Positions 49,709 through 59,119 of a stretch of 64,000 nt of DNA are shown piece after piece; positions within the stretch are counted from its first letter, which is position 1, and each line of letters begins with the position of its first letter. Both the position numbers and the translations under genes were made by a program. This stretch comes from Butyricicoccus faecihominis (GTDB lineage: Bacteria > Bacillota > Clostridia > Oscillospirales > Butyricicoccaceae), in contig NZ_JANGCE010000003.1 of NCBI RefSeq assembly GCF_024462775.1, positions 1 to 64,000 on the forward strand. The letters run 5' to 3'. The notes under the pieces were generated by a model, which saw only the letters and a program-made list of their open reading frames with translations, was not told where the DNA came from and made no database searches.

Positions 49709-51199
49709 TTATTCTTTTTGACCGTGGCATAGCGCCATGATGTGTTCGGAGCTCCATTTATCGCTGTCGCGCTCGACAACGCCGGTGACCTCGCCCTCGT
49801 ACATGGCGACGATACGGTCGGCCATGCCCATGACCTCGGGCAGCTCGGAGGAGATCAGGATGATCGCCTTGCCTTGGCCCGCAAGCTGCGAGATCAGCGT
49901 GTGGATCTCGGCCTTGGCGCCAACGTCGATGCCGCGCGTCGGCTCGTCCACGATCAGCACGTCCGGATCGGTCAGCAGCCACCGGCCGATCAGCACCTTT
50001 TGCTGGTTGCCGCCGGATAGGTACATGATCAGCTGCTCGTTCGAGGGCGTTTTTGTGTTCATCGCCTTGACGTACTTGTCGGTATCCTCCCGGATTTTCT
50101 TGTGGTTGATCGGGAAGCCGTAGGCCGGCAGATTCGCCAAGATCGTGTTGTCCATCACGCTGCGGATGCCGACGATGCCGTTGCCGCGCCGGTCCTCCGT
50201 GAGCAGGGCGATGCGGTGGGCGATCGCGTCGTGCGGGCTGCGGATGGTCAGCTCCTGACCGTCCTTAAAGACCTTGCCGCTGTCCTTATGGCGCATGCCG
50301 AACACGGTCTCCACCGTTTCGGTGCGGCCCGCGCCGACCAGACCCGCGAAGCCCAGTATCTCGCCGCGCCGCACATCGAAGGAAACGTTTTTTACCTGCT
50401 TGCCGGAGTTGAGCCCCTGCACCTCGAATACGGTCTCGCCGATCTCGCAGGGGATTTTCGGGAACATTTCCGCGACTTCGCGGCCCACCATTTGGGTGAT
50501 CAGCGCGTCCACCGTCGTGTCCTTTGCAAAATCATGGCCGACGAACTGGCCGTCGCGCAGCGTGGTCATTTCGTCGCAGATCTGGAAGATCTCGTCCATC
50601 TTGTGGGAAATGTAGATCAGGGCGCAGCCGCGCTCCTTCAGCTTTCGGATGATCTGGAATAGATGCACGACCTCGCCCTCCGTCAGCGAGGAGGTCGGTT
50701 CGTCCAAGATCATCACGTCGGGGTTATAGGAGACCGCCTTGCAGATCTCCACCATTTGCATCTGGGCGACCGTCAGGTTGCCCATTTTTTCGTCCGGATC
50801 AATGTTGAGATCCATTTCGCGGAACAGGTCTATGGTATCCGTCCGCATTTTTTTATGGTCGATATGAATGCCCTTGTACGGTTCGCGTCCCAGCCACACA
50901 TTTTCGGACACCGGACGCTCGAGCACCGGACTCAGCTCCTGATGGATCATGGAAATGCCGCTTTGCAGCGCTTCCAGCGGTCCTTTAAAGTCGACCTCCT
51001 TGTCGCGGAACCGGATCGTGCCCTCGGTTTTGTGATAAATGCCGATCAGGCATTTCATCAGCGTGGATTTTCCCGCGCCGTTTTCGCCCATCAGTGCGTG
51101 TACCGTGCCGGGGCGAAGCTTTAACTCCACGCCGTTCAGCGCCCGTACGCCGGGGAAATCCTTGACGATCCCCGTCATCTCCAATATGTACTCGCTCAC
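49709..51199 (-). CDS. Sugar ABC transporter ATP-binding protein (RbsA/MglA type)
   Basis: 496 residues, starting at a GTG after GGAGGTGG. Two fused ATPase domains. The first has Walker A GENGAGKSTLMKCL, signature LTVAQMQMVEICKAVS, and Walker B VMILDEPTSSL. The second has the degenerate Walker A GLVGAGRTETVETVFG, signature LSGGNQQKVLIGRWL, and Walker B VLIVDEPTRGIDVGAK. This degeneracy is normal for the family. It pairs with the permease 26 nt downstream and with the lipoprotein transcribed divergently at 51816. Confidence 0.94.
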   Translation of the reverse strand: MSEYILEMTGIVKDFPGVRALNGVELKLRPGTVHALMGENGAGKSTLMKCLIGIYHKTEGTIRFRDKEVDFKGPLEALQSGISMIHQELSPVLERPVSENVWLGREPYKGIHIDHKKMRTDTIDLFREMDLNIDPDEKMGNLTVAQMQMVEICKAVSYNPDVMILDEPTSSLTEGEVVHLFQIIRKLKERGCALIYISHKMDEIFQICDEMTTLRDGQFVGHDFAKDTTVDALITQMVGREVAEMFPKIPCEIGETVFEVQGLNSGKQVKNVSFDVRRGEILGFAGLVGAGRTETVETVFGMRHKDSGKVFKDGQELTIRSPHDAIAHRIALLTEDRRGNGIVGIRSVMDNTILANLPAYGFPINHKKIREDTDKYVKAMNTKTPSNEQLIMYLSGGNQQKVLIGRWLLTDPDVLIVDEPTRGIDVGAKAEIHTLISQLAGQGKAIILISSELPEVMGMADRIVAMYEGEVTGVVERDSDKWSSEHIMALCHGQKE

Positions 51200-51815
51200 T
51201 TTGCCACCTCCACTTTTCTTCTCTCCTCTTCGTTGCTTGTCGGGGCGGAACTGACGGGGTCCCGCCTGCGATAATACTATTGTAGCGTATTCTATCCGGC
51301 CGCCCCTCCACTATCTTGTAGCGCGTCCGGCGAAAGCGCCCAAATTTTTCACAAAAAACAGGGCATTAAATTTGGTTGTTCCACAATCTTGTTATCTGCC
51401 CCGCAAACAGCAGAATCGAAAATATCAAAATGAATTTCCAGTGTGTTCCTGTGTAACGAAAAACGGTGCGCGCGGACGCACGTGCGAAAGAATAAAATAT
51501 ACTAAAACGGAATACAAAAGAGGCGAATGCGGCAATACGTATATATATAATAAGGTATCACTAAACGCGGGGAAAACAGGGCGTGATCTGGCCGGAAAGG
51601 CGGTATTTATGTGTTTTTAAGGGGCGTGCGAACAGGATAGTGGAGTTGCCAAAGTTGGCGGCGGTATATTTGTGCGAAATATCCGGGAAACAACGAAGGG
51701 TGAAAACAATATAGTGAAGGTTTTCTATCCGGGGGATGGTATAATGATTAGCATAGAAGCAAGACACTGCAAACAGTGCCGTGCACACAATCGAAAAAGA
51801 GAAGGAGAGAATGAC
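51200..51815. promoter_or_regulatory. Divergent regulatory gap of the sugar transporter
   Basis: 616 bp between the ATPase gene (leftward) and the binding-protein gene (rightward). It contains A+T-rich tracts (TATATATATAATAAGG near 51540) and a TATAAT at 51740-51745 with a poor -35, so an activator (AraC-, IclR- or LacI-type gene nearby) is likely required. I found no clear catabolite-response element and no believable gene. Confidence 0.45.
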
Positions 51816-52826
51816 ATGAAGAAGAAATTAATTGCTTTATTGCTGACGGGGGCCCTGAGCATCGGCCTGTTGGCCGGCTGCGGCAGCACGCCCGCGGCAA
51901 CGCCGGATACGGACGCGGACACGGGCGCGCAGGGCGGCGACGCGGGCGGCCCCTATCAGGTGGGCTTCTCGATCGCTATGCGCGACCAGTTCTGGACCTC
52001 GATGGAGAACGCGATGAAACCCTTCGCGGAGGCCAACAACATAGAGCTGAACACGCTGGACGCCAATCAGGACGTTGCAACGCAGCTGAGTCAGGTACAG
52101 ACTTGGGCGGCGGACGGCTATGACGCCGCGATCATCGGCCTTGCCAACAACGATTCGGCGGAGGACGTGCTGAAGGCGGCGGGCGATATGAAGGTGGTAT
52201 TCGTCAACCGCCAGCCCAGCCTTGACCTGTTACAGGACGGCAAGGTCGTTTACGTAGGCACCGATGAAACGCTGTACGGCAAGGAACAGGGCAATTTCCT
52301 ATCCAAGATCTTTGAGGACGAAGGCAAGACCGAGGTCAACATCGCCATGTTCATGGGCACGCTGGGTCTGGATAACGTGACCAAGCGCACCGATTCCGCG
52401 AAGCAGGCGCTGGCGGACAACGGGATCAAGGCCAACTATGTATTTGAAAACACCGCTGAGTGGGACCGCATCAAGGCGATGGACCAGTTCAGCCAGTTCA
52501 TGGGCACCGGCGAAACGGTGGACGCCGTGATCTGCAATAACGATGAAATGGCGCTGGGCGTTATTGAAGCGATGAAGACCAACGGCGATAAGACCGTGTT
52601 CTGCCCGGTCGTCGGTATCGACGCGACCGACGTTGGCTGCGCGGCCGTCAAGGAAGGCACGATGGCTTGCTCCGTGTTTCAGGACCCGGTCGCGCAGGGC
52701 GAAGGCACGCTCAAGTGCGCGCTCGGCCTGATCGAAGGCACCGCGGTGGACGGCCTGACCGATAACTACTACAACATTTTGCCCAAGCTGGTCACCAAGG
52801 ACAATGTGGATGAGTTCATGAAGTAA
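51816..52826 (+). CDS. Sugar-binding lipoprotein of the ABC transporter
   Basis: 336 residues. The ATG at 51816 follows AAGGAGAGA; the in-frame sequence upstream is promoter DNA. The signal peptide ends in the lipobox LLAGC with Cys22, then a Thr/Ala/Asp-rich tether. The body is a periplasmic-binding-protein type I fold: VGFSIAMRDQFWTSMENAMK, IIGLANNDSAEDVLKAA, VICNNDEMALGVIEAMKTNG, PVVGIDATDVGCAAVKEG. It delivers a monosaccharide to the permease encoded on the other strand. Confidence 0.93.
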   Translation: MKKKLIALLLTGALSIGLLAGCGSTPAATPDTDADTGAQGGDAGGPYQVGFSIAMRDQFWTSMENAMKPFAEANNIELNTLDANQDVATQLSQVQTWAADGYDAAIIGLANNDSAEDVLKAAGDMKVVFVNRQPSLDLLQDGKVVYVGTDETLYGKEQGNFLSKIFEDEGKTEVNIAMFMGTLGLDNVTKRTDSAKQALADNGIKANYVFENTAEWDRIKAMDQFSQFMGTGETVDAVICNNDEMALGVIEAMKTNGDKTVFCPVVGIDATDVGCAAVKEGTMACSVFQDPVAQGEGTLKCALGLIEGTAVDGLTDNYYNILPKLVTKDNVDEFMK

Positions 52827-52860
52827 ATAGAGTACGGAATCTGTTCGCTTGATTGCGCTG

Positions 52861-52907
52861 GCAGGGGGACGGTGCACACGGATCGACCGGTTGCACCGTC
52901 CCCCTGC
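52861..52907. repeat. Inverted repeat of the GGGGACGG class
   Basis: Perfect 16-bp arms GCAGGGGGACGGTGCA (52861-52876) and TGCACCGTCCCCCTGC (52892-52907). It is a variant of the GGGGACGG-type palindromes at 10.9 and 17-20 kb, here after the binding-protein gene. Confidence 0.75.
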
Positions 52908-53005
52908 TATGTTGCGCGGCGCGTGGCGTTCGGGCGGATGATCCAATCGCTACCCCACTTTCTTCTTTTCATAGAGGCGTGCAGTTTTATCTCTTCTGTA
53001 CGTCG

Positions 53006-53046
53006 CCAAGAGCCGCCGGAAAATTCCGGCGGCTCTTGGTTTTTTG
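53006..53046 (+). terminator. Terminator after the binding-protein gene
   Basis: CCAAGAGCCGCCGG-AAAATT-CCGGCGGCTCTTGG and TTTTTT. It also lies just before the IclR-type gene; the remaining gap of ~130 bp must hold that gene's promoter. Confidence 0.88.
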
Positions 53047-53174
53047 TTGGTCAGCCGTCGATCTGCAACAGTTTTTGGCAGAGATTTTATACAATGTTCC
53101 GCTTGTTTTTTGGGGCATAATACTTTAAAATGAAACTTGGTTTCACAATATAAAACCGTTACAGGAGCGAAATT

Positions 53175-53939
53175 ATGGCTGAACATTCCAACGTACAATC
53201 ACTCGACCGGGCGTTCGATCTGCTGGAAGCGCTGTGCGGCAGCCGGAACGGCATGACGATCGCCGCGCTTTCGCAGCGGACCGGCTTGCATAAATCCACC
53301 GTGCACCGTCTGCTTGCCAGCATGTGCGCGCGCGGCTATGTGCTGCGCGATGAAGAAACCAGTATTTACCGCGCGGGCATGCGCCTGTGCGAGCTTGCGG
53401 GCTGTATTACGGATAATATGGATGTGATCGACCGCGCCCGCGCGCCGATGGAGCGTTTGGGGCGGGAAACGGACGAGACCATCCATCTGGTCATGCAGGA
53501 TGATTGCGATATCGTGTATATCCATAAGGTGGAGAGCCTGAGCGGCGGCATTCGCATGTTCAGCCGCATCGGCATGCGCAGGCCGCTTTACTGCACGGCG
53601 GTCGGCAAAGCGATTTTGGCCACATGGCCGGAGGACGAAGCCTTCGCGCTGTGGCAGGGCAGCGAGGTGCGCGCCTGCACCGCGCACACGATCGTATCCG
53701 AACCGGAATTTTTGCGCGAGCTGATGCGCGTGCGGCGGCAGGGGTACGCGGTCGATAACGAGGAGACCGAGCTGGGCGTGTGCTGCATCGCGGCGGCCAT
53801 ACCGGATTACCGGGGACGCGCGTCCTACGCGCTTTCTATTTCCGCCCCTCTGGCCCGGATGAGCGACGACCGGATCGACGAGCTGCGCCGCCCGCTGCTT
53901 GCCGCGCGCAATGAGATATCCGTGGCGCTCGGCGGGTAA
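53175..53939 (+). CDS. IclR-family transcriptional regulator
   Basis: 254 residues. Winged helix-turn-helix at the N-terminus (SLDRAFDLLEALCGSRNGMT, LSQRTGLHKSTVHRLLASMC), then the IclR effector domain with RPLYCTAVGKAILA, EPEFLRELMRVRRQGYAVDN, CCIAAAIPDYRGRASYALSI. It responds to a small metabolite and regulates carbon-catabolic genes. It stands between the sugar transporter and a diguanylate cyclase gene with its own promoter. Confidence 0.93.
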   Translation: MAEHSNVQSLDRAFDLLEALCGSRNGMTIAALSQRTGLHKSTVHRLLASMCARGYVLRDEETSIYRAGMRLCELAGCITDNMDVIDRARAPMERLGRETDETIHLVMQDDCDIVYIHKVESLSGGIRMFSRIGMRRPLYCTAVGKAILATWPEDEAFALWQGSEVRACTAHTIVSEPEFLRELMRVRRQGYAVDNEETELGVCCIAAAIPDYRGRASYALSISAPLARMSDDRIDELRRPLLAARNEISVALGG

Positions 53940-53994
53940 ACGGCGCCTTTTGTGTGAAAAACACGCCGAAATATTCCTTGGCGGCAAGGATTGG

Positions 53995-54023
53995 TTGAAC
54001 CTCCGGCGGCAGGGACGTATAAT
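53995..54023 (+). promoter_or_regulatory. Promoter of the dCache-type diguanylate cyclase
   Basis: -35 TTGAAC (53995-54000), 17-bp spacer, -10 TATAAT (54018-54023). Confidence 0.7.
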
Positions 54024-54051
54024 AGAAGCAGCATAGAAGGGTGGGAGCGGC

Positions 54052-55878
54052 ATGGGCAAGACGGAAAAGATTGATAAACGCGCCCTAATCCTATTCGCCG
54101 TCTGCCTCGCGGTCATCCTCGTGCTGATCAACCTGCTGTTTATCCGTTACCGGCGCGGGTTGGATCAAAACTTTTACACGCTGGAAGAGCAGCTGCTCGA
54201 TTCGTTTATCGGCGGGCAGCGGGACGCGGCGGAAGCCAAGCTGACCGACCTGCAAAATAACCTGAAAGCCACGGCTGCGCTGATCGAGCAGACCGGCGTA
54301 GACCCGGACAGTCCCGGTCTGATCGACTACTTAAAGGAAATGGGCGAGATACACAGCGGCTATCAGGTGCAGTACATACCGCTGGAAACGCTGGCCGCGG
54401 GGCTGGAAGAGCAGGGCATTCAGCCGAGCGACTATGAAATATATCAAAAGCTGGCCGCCGGTCAGTCCGTCGTATCCGAGCTGCGGCGCTCCAAAAGGCT
54501 GAATGGCACCTATTTCAGCATTGCCGAGCCGGTGCTGCAGGATGGAAAAACCATCGGCGTGCTGCGCAGTCTGCTCGACGCGGAACTGCTTTTAAAGGAA
54601 ACGCAGTCGTCCACGCTGTACGCTATCAGCTTCCAGTGCGTGACCGATTCCTCCGGCACGGTGCTGTATACGCCCAACCGTCAGGACTGGGTGGGGGCCG
54701 ATCTGGTATCCGGCTTGTCAGAACGCGGCATGAAGGACGCGGTATCGAAACGCCTGCGCGCCGCGCTGGGAAGCGCGGACGCGACGACCATCCTGATCGG
54801 CGAGGGCGATGGGGAAACGCACTTTGTTTCGTCGGTCGGGCTGAAGTATAACAACTGGCATTTGGTCAAAATTGAAACGACCACCGTGCTGGACGAGGCT
54901 TCGCGCGAGATCATGCATCGCATGATCTGGATCAGCGGCTCGCTGATGCTGCTCACCTTCCTCGTCGGTCTGTTGTTACTTGCCGGTGTGCTGCGCCAGC
55001 AGCGCAAGCAAAAGATCGAGCATGCGCGCTATGCCGCTATCGCCAATTTTACCGATACGGTCTTGTTTGAATACAATTATAAAGAAGACATTTTGGAAAT
55101 GACGGACAACGGACACGGGCTGTTTTCCTCTGTGGGCGACCGCATACGCAACCTGCGCGCGCACCGCTTTGATCTGCTGGGGGAAAAGGACCGCGCGCGG
55201 TTTCTCGCCATGCTCGACGAGGCGGCGAAGAGCGACGCGCCGCGCTCGATCGAGCTATGCTTTGCCGATTCTTCAAGCGTGCGCTGGTACGAATGCAAGG
55301 CGCAGGCGCTGGGCGGCAAGCCGGGCAGCCCGGAGATCCTCATCGGCAAGATGACCGATATCACCGCCCGCAAGAGCAAGGAATTGCTGCTGATCGAGCG
55401 CGCCGAACGCGATCAGCTGACCGGCTTGCTCAACAAAGTATCGACGGAGCAGGCCATCCGCGCGCTGTTGCAGCAGGATGGACGGGGCCTGTTGTTCATG
55501 ATTGATCTGAACCGCTTCAAAAAGATCAACGACACCTATGGGCACGACGCGGGCGACCGCGCGCTGCGCGCCATGAGCGAAGCGCTGAGAGCGGTATTCC
55601 GCGCCTGCGACCCCGTGGGCCGCATCGGCGGCGACGAGTTTTTGGCGCTTATGGCGGATGCGGACGACGAAACGGTCGCCGCGCGTAAGGCGGAGCAGAT
55701 CGAAAAGCAATTGGAACGGATTTCCGCGGCGCAGGGGCTGGAGATCACGGCCAGCATCGGCGTGGCGTGCTGCCCGAAAAACGGGAGCAATTATGACGCG
55801 CTGTTCAAGGCGGCGGATAACGCGATGTATCAGGCCAAAAAGCAGGACAGCGGCGTTGTCCTGTCCGATGAAAAATAA
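54052..55878 (+). CDS. Extracellular-sensing diguanylate cyclase (Cache-like, PAS-like, GGDEF)
   Basis: 608 residues. Two membrane spans (ALILFAVCLAVILVLINLLF and MIWISGSLMLLTFLVGLLLL) enclose a ~270-residue outside sensor with a Cache-type layout. A PAS-like region (~330-440, ending IGKMTDITARKSKE) precedes the GGDEF domain: DQLTGLLNKVSTEQAI, DLNRFKKINDTYGHDAGD, GRIGGDEFLALMAD. Both the catalytic GGDEF and the RxxD inhibitory site (RACD five residues before it) are intact, so product feedback is expected, unlike the cyclase at 37712. Confidence 0.92.
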   Translation: MGKTEKIDKRALILFAVCLAVILVLINLLFIRYRRGLDQNFYTLEEQLLDSFIGGQRDAAEAKLTDLQNNLKATAALIEQTGVDPDSPGLIDYLKEMGEIHSGYQVQYIPLETLAAGLEEQGIQPSDYEIYQKLAAGQSVVSELRRSKRLNGTYFSIAEPVLQDGKTIGVLRSLLDAELLLKETQSSTLYAISFQCVTDSSGTVLYTPNRQDWVGADLVSGLSERGMKDAVSKRLRAALGSADATTILIGEGDGETHFVSSVGLKYNNWHLVKIETTTVLDEASREIMHRMIWISGSLMLLTFLVGLLLLAGVLRQQRKQKIEHARYAAIANFTDTVLFEYNYKEDILEMTDNGHGLFSSVGDRIRNLRAHRFDLLGEKDRARFLAMLDEAAKSDAPRSIELCFADSSSVRWYECKAQALGGKPGSPEILIGKMTDITARKSKELLLIERAERDQLTGLLNKVSTEQAIRALLQQDGRGLLFMIDLNRFKKINDTYGHDAGDRALRAMSEALRAVFRACDPVGRIGGDEFLALMADADDETVAARKAEQIEKQLERISAAQGLEITASIGVACCPKNGSNYDALFKAADNAMYQAKKQDSGVVLSDEK

Positions 55879-55955
55879 AAAAAGCGCCCCTTGCACCGGC
55901 CTCCCGGACGTGATATCATGGGAAACAGAATGCTGAAAAATAAGGGGGTGCGGGC

Positions 55956-56978
55956 ATGGCGGTGACCATAGCGAAAATCGCGGAGATCGCGGGCGTTTCA
56001 CGCGGCACGGTGGACCGTGCGCTCAACAACCGCGGCCGGGTCGATCCCAAGGTCGCCGCCCGCATCCGCTTGCTCGCCAAGGAACTGGGCTACCAACCCA
56101 ACCGCGTGGGCAAGCTGCTCGCGCTGGCGAAAAACCCGATTCGGATCGGCGTGATCGTGCAATCGGTCGAAACCGCGTTCATGGGCACCGTGCTGCAAGC
56201 GGCCGAGCGCACGCGCGACCGCCTTGCGGCCGAAGGGGTGGAGGTGCTGGTGCGTTCCACCGGCACGGTCGACGTCGAGCGTCAGCTTGCCGCGATCGAC
56301 GAACTGGTGCGCGCGGGCGTGGGCGGCTTGGCGCTTTCCCCGGCGGAGGATGGCCGCATCCGTCAGCGGGTGCGCGAGCTGGCGCCGCATATGCCGATCA
56401 TCACCTTTAATACCGATCTGCCGGATTCGGGGCGGCTGTGCTACGTCGGTTTGGACAATTACGCGAGCGGCCGCACCTGCGCGGGCCTGATGGCGCTGCT
56501 GCTCGGCGGGCAGGGCAAGGTGCTTGTCGTTTCCGGCGTGATGCAGAACCGTTCGCACCGGCAGCGGGTCGAAGGCTTCTGCGAGGAAGCGGCAAGCGAA
56601 TTTCCGGGCCTGTCCATTCTGCCGCTTGAAACCTGCGGGGACGACCAGCAGCTTTCGCACGATATCGTCTGCCGCGCGGTGCGGCAGCATCCCGATCTGC
56701 GGGGTGTGTACATTTCGGTAAACGGCCAGCTTGGCGCGTGCGACGCGCTCAGAGAACTGGGGCTGCGGGGGCGGGTACATCTGATCTGCCATGATTTGTT
56801 TCAACAAAATGTGGACAATGTACGCGCGGGGCTGATCGATTTTCTGATCGATCAGGATGCGGAAACGCAGGGCTCCCGCCCGATCGAATTGCTGTTCGAC
56901 CGGCTGCTGGTCGGCGCGGAACCGCCGGGGGATAAGCTGCTCACCCGCATCGACATCCGCAACCGCTACAATTTATAA
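55956..56978 (+). CDS. LacI-family transcriptional regulator
   Basis: 340 residues. The N-terminal helix-turn-helix and hinge are TIAKIAEIAGVSRGTVDRAL, NNRGRVDPKVAARIRLLAKE and LGYQPNRVGKLLA. The rest is a sugar-binding-protein-like effector domain (IRIGVIVQSVETAFMGTVLQ, GQGKVLVVSGVMQNRSHRQR, GVYISVNGQLGACDALRELG). It is a probable sugar-responsive repressor. Its targets may include the neighbouring ABC transporter or the esterase that follows. Confidence 0.94.
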   Translation: MAVTIAKIAEIAGVSRGTVDRALNNRGRVDPKVAARIRLLAKELGYQPNRVGKLLALAKNPIRIGVIVQSVETAFMGTVLQAAERTRDRLAAEGVEVLVRSTGTVDVERQLAAIDELVRAGVGGLALSPAEDGRIRQRVRELAPHMPIITFNTDLPDSGRLCYVGLDNYASGRTCAGLMALLLGGQGKVLVVSGVMQNRSHRQRVEGFCEEAASEFPGLSILPLETCGDDQQLSHDIVCRAVRQHPDLRGVYISVNGQLGACDALRELGLRGRVHLICHDLFQQNVDNVRAGLIDFLIDQDAETQGSRPIELLFDRLLVGAEPPGDKLLTRIDIRNRYNL

Positions 56979-57040
56979 TGGGCCTGCCGGGGCTGCGCGT
57001 TCCGGCAGACTTTTGCTATTTTAAGGAGGGCAACCAAGCC

Positions 57041-57811
57041 ATGGAACACTTTGCAATGCCGTTTGGCGGCAGGCTGACGCGGTATCCGGCGGCGGGCGCG
57101 GCGGTAAAGCCCGCGCTCATCCTGTGCCCCGGCGGCGGGTACGAGCACTGCTCGATCCGCGAGGGCGCGCCGGTCGCCCGCGCGTTCGCCCGATTAGGGA
57201 TCGAATCGTTTGTGCTGGAATACGACTGTGAAAAGCCGCCGCTTGGCCTGCGGCCCCTTGCCGCGTTATCCGGCGCGGTGGCGCTGGTGCGGCGAAACGC
57301 GGGCCGGTTTGGGGTAAACGAAGCGCGCATCGCGGTGGGCGGCTTTTCCGCGGGCGCGCATCTGGCGGCGCTGCACGGCGCGGTATGGGAACGGGCGGAC
57401 CGCTACCCGGCGGATACCGACCTTACTCTACACAAGCCGAACGCGCTGGTGCTGGGTTATCCGGTCGTTACGGCGGGCGACGCCGGGCACCGGGGCTGCT
57501 TTGACCGTCTGGCCCCGCGTGAACGGCAGGCGGATTTTTCCGTGGAGACACTGGTCACGCCCGCCATGCCGCGCGCCTTTCTCTGGCATACGCTGGACGA
57601 CGCCACGGTGCCGGTGGAAAATACGCTGCTGCTTGAAGCGGCGCTGCGCGCCGCGGGCATTTCGCACGAAGTGCATTTGTTCCCGCACGGAACGCACGGG
57701 CTTGCGCTGGCCGATCTGGAAACCGCTGATCCGCAAAAGGGCCGCCTGCCCGACCGGCATGTGGGCCGCTGGCTTGCGCTGGCCGCCGAATGGCTGAAGG
57801 AGCAGGGCTGA
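57041..57811 (+). CDS. Alpha/beta hydrolase, acetylesterase-like
   Basis: 256 residues. The ATG at 57041 is chosen because AAGGAGGG precedes it; an in-frame ATG at 56978 overlaps the LacI stop but has no ribosome site. The oxyanion region is ILCPGGGYEHCSIREGAPVA, the nucleophile elbow VGGFSAGAHLAAL (Ser), the acid in WHTLDDATVPVENTLLLEAA (Asp) and the base in FPHGTHGLALAD (His). The set matches the carbohydrate acetylesterase/xylanase-type group (BD-FAE-like). It may deacetylate sugars imported by the cluster. Confidence 0.88.
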   Translation: MEHFAMPFGGRLTRYPAAGAAVKPALILCPGGGYEHCSIREGAPVARAFARLGIESFVLEYDCEKPPLGLRPLAALSGAVALVRRNAGRFGVNEARIAVGGFSAGAHLAALHGAVWERADRYPADTDLTLHKPNALVLGYPVVTAGDAGHRGCFDRLAPRERQADFSVETLVTPAMPRAFLWHTLDDATVPVENTLLLEAALRAAGISHEVHLFPHGTHGLALADLETADPQKGRLPDRHVGRWLALAAEWLKEQG

Positions 57812-58308
57812 TGCGGGTACGCAAAGCGACGTTTTCAGATCTCGCCGCCCTGCAACCGCTGTACGCCGCCGCGCGGCGGTTCATGCGTGAAAACGGAAAC
57901 CCCGGCCAGTGGGGCAGCGCGCGCCCATCCACCATGCAGCTGTTCCGCGATATAGCGGAGGGGCGCGGGCATGTGTTATTGGAAAACGGCCGGATCGAGG
58001 CGGCCTTTAGCTTTACCTGCGCGCCCGACCCGGATTACGCGGAGATAGACGGCGCGTGGCTGAATGACGCGCCGTACGGCGTGGTGCACCGGCTGGCTTC
58101 CTCGGGCCGTGTACGCGGCGCGGGCGCGGCCTGCCTAGCGTGGTGTATGGAGCGGTGCGGCAATATTCGTATCGACACGCACCAGGATAACCGGCCCATG
58201 CGCGCGATGCTCGCCAGACAGGGCTTCACGCCTTGCGGCACGGTGTACCTGCGCGGGGTGGGCGAGCGGCTGGCGTTTCAGAAATCGGACGAGCGCGGCC
58301 GCCCTTAA
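57811..58308 (+). CDS. GNAT-family N-acetyltransferase
   Basis: 165 residues. The ATG at 57811 overlaps the esterase stop (TGATG), with AAGGAG upstream. Typical GNAT order: MRVRKATFSDLAALQPLYAA, a middle beta strand (HVLLENGRIEAAFSFT), the acetyl-CoA region (RLASSGRVRGAGAACLAWCM) and RIDTHQDNRPMRAMLARQGF. The substrate is unknown; coupling to the esterase suggests a related small molecule. Confidence 0.88.
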   Translation: MRVRKATFSDLAALQPLYAAARRFMRENGNPGQWGSARPSTMQLFRDIAEGRGHVLLENGRIEAAFSFTCAPDPDYAEIDGAWLNDAPYGVVHRLASSGRVRGAGAACLAWCMERCGNIRIDTHQDNRPMRAMLARQGFTPCGTVYLRGVGERLAFQKSDERGRP

Positions 58309-58338
58309 ACGCCGCAGTTGCAATCGCCCGCTGTGGCC

Positions 58339-58360
58339 GGCGTGGTGAGGTCACCACGCC
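58339..58360. repeat. GGCGTGGTGA palindrome, copy 1
   Basis: GGCGTGGTGA-GG-TCACCACGCC followed by CTAC. An identical palindrome is at 58971-58992, and a related one (GGCGGCGTGA-C-TCACGCCGCC) at 59021-59041. The 300-bp gap around it (58309-58613) shows no gene, only GC-rich low-complexity sequence. Confidence 0.8.
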
Positions 58361-58629
58361 CTACCAATACGGCGCTTTGCGCTGCTGGTGGCTCGCGATG
58401 CTCGCAATAAAAGCGCGGCGGTAGCCGCGAGGACGAATGCGGCGCCCGCCGCGGGGGCAAAGGGGAAAGGAACACCGGCTGGGTTTGGCGCGCCCGCATA
58501 TCCCGGCGCTTCGTTTAGCAGGCGAACGCGCGGAGGATTACGCTATGATAGATTGATTCGGGATAGGTCAAAATACCCCTAGCACTACTTCTGTTTTTTG
58601 TTATGATTAGCAAGAAGGAGTGAAATGAT

Positions 58630-58935
58630 TTGAGAACGAATATGCTGGAATTATTGGCGGAGGGAAACCTTGATGCAAGAGCCGCCTCTTTTGATAAGGG
58701 CTCTCGCTATGCGAAGGCGCTTCATGAAGTGGTTCTGACGAAAGATCTTGTACTAAAACTTTTGGATCATGAAGGGAAAGCACGGTTCGACGCATTTTGT
58801 AATGCTAGCAGTGAAGAGGAGACCTTGTTCGGTATCAGCCGGTTCATTACTGGATACCGCCTAGGCACGTTGCTCATGGCAGAGGTTTTTCTTTCAGAGG
58901 ATGCTATTATGTACGGGTCTGCAAGCTCGGAATAG
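58630..58935 (+). CDS. Small DUF6809-like protein
   Basis: 101 residues from a TTG at 58630, with AAGGAG 10 nt upstream. No signal peptide. MLELLAEGNLDARAASFDKG, then a helical pair and the end ISRFITGYRLGTLLMAEVFL resemble the small DUF6809 family of Firmicutes, whose members share an N-terminal ML--L--G and a C-terminal GFRLG. Function unknown. It stands alone between palindromic repeats and is more A+T rich than its neighbours. Confidence 0.65.
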   Translation: MRTNMLELLAEGNLDARAASFDKGSRYAKALHEVVLTKDLVLKLLDHEGKARFDAFCNASSEEETLFGISRFITGYRLGTLLMAEVFLSEDAIMYGSASSE

Positions 58936-58970
58936 TAGAGTTGGAGTGGTTCGGAACGCCCGATGGGGTC

Positions 58971-59041
58971 GGCGTGGTGAGGTCACCACGCCCTACAAAA
59001 TAGTGCAGCAGATGCCGTAGGGCGGCGTGACTCACGCCGCC
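58971..59041. repeat. GGCGTGGTGA palindrome copy 2 and a related palindrome
   Basis: A second exact copy of the 22-bp palindrome (58971-58992), and 28 bp later GGCGGCGTGACTCACGCCGC (to 59041). Both are preceded or followed by the CCCTAC/GTAGGG end common to this class of intergenic repeat. Confidence 0.75.
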
Positions 59042-59079
59042 GCGCGTTTAATTGTTCGCGTCAGCGAACTTCCGAAAAT

Positions 59080-59115
59080 AGGGCCGCGTTGCAACCGATT
59101 GTGCAACGCGGCCCT
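59080..59115 (-). terminator. Terminator of the MoxR operon
   Basis: AGGGCCGCGTTGCA, 8-nt loop, TGCAACGCGGCCCT, then TATTTT on the minus strand. It is 5 nt beyond the stop codon of the MoxR gene. Confidence 0.75.
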
Positions 59116-59119
59116 AGTC

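Noticed and set aside
53199-54131. 310-codon minus-strand frame
   Set aside because: Antisense to the IclR-type gene.
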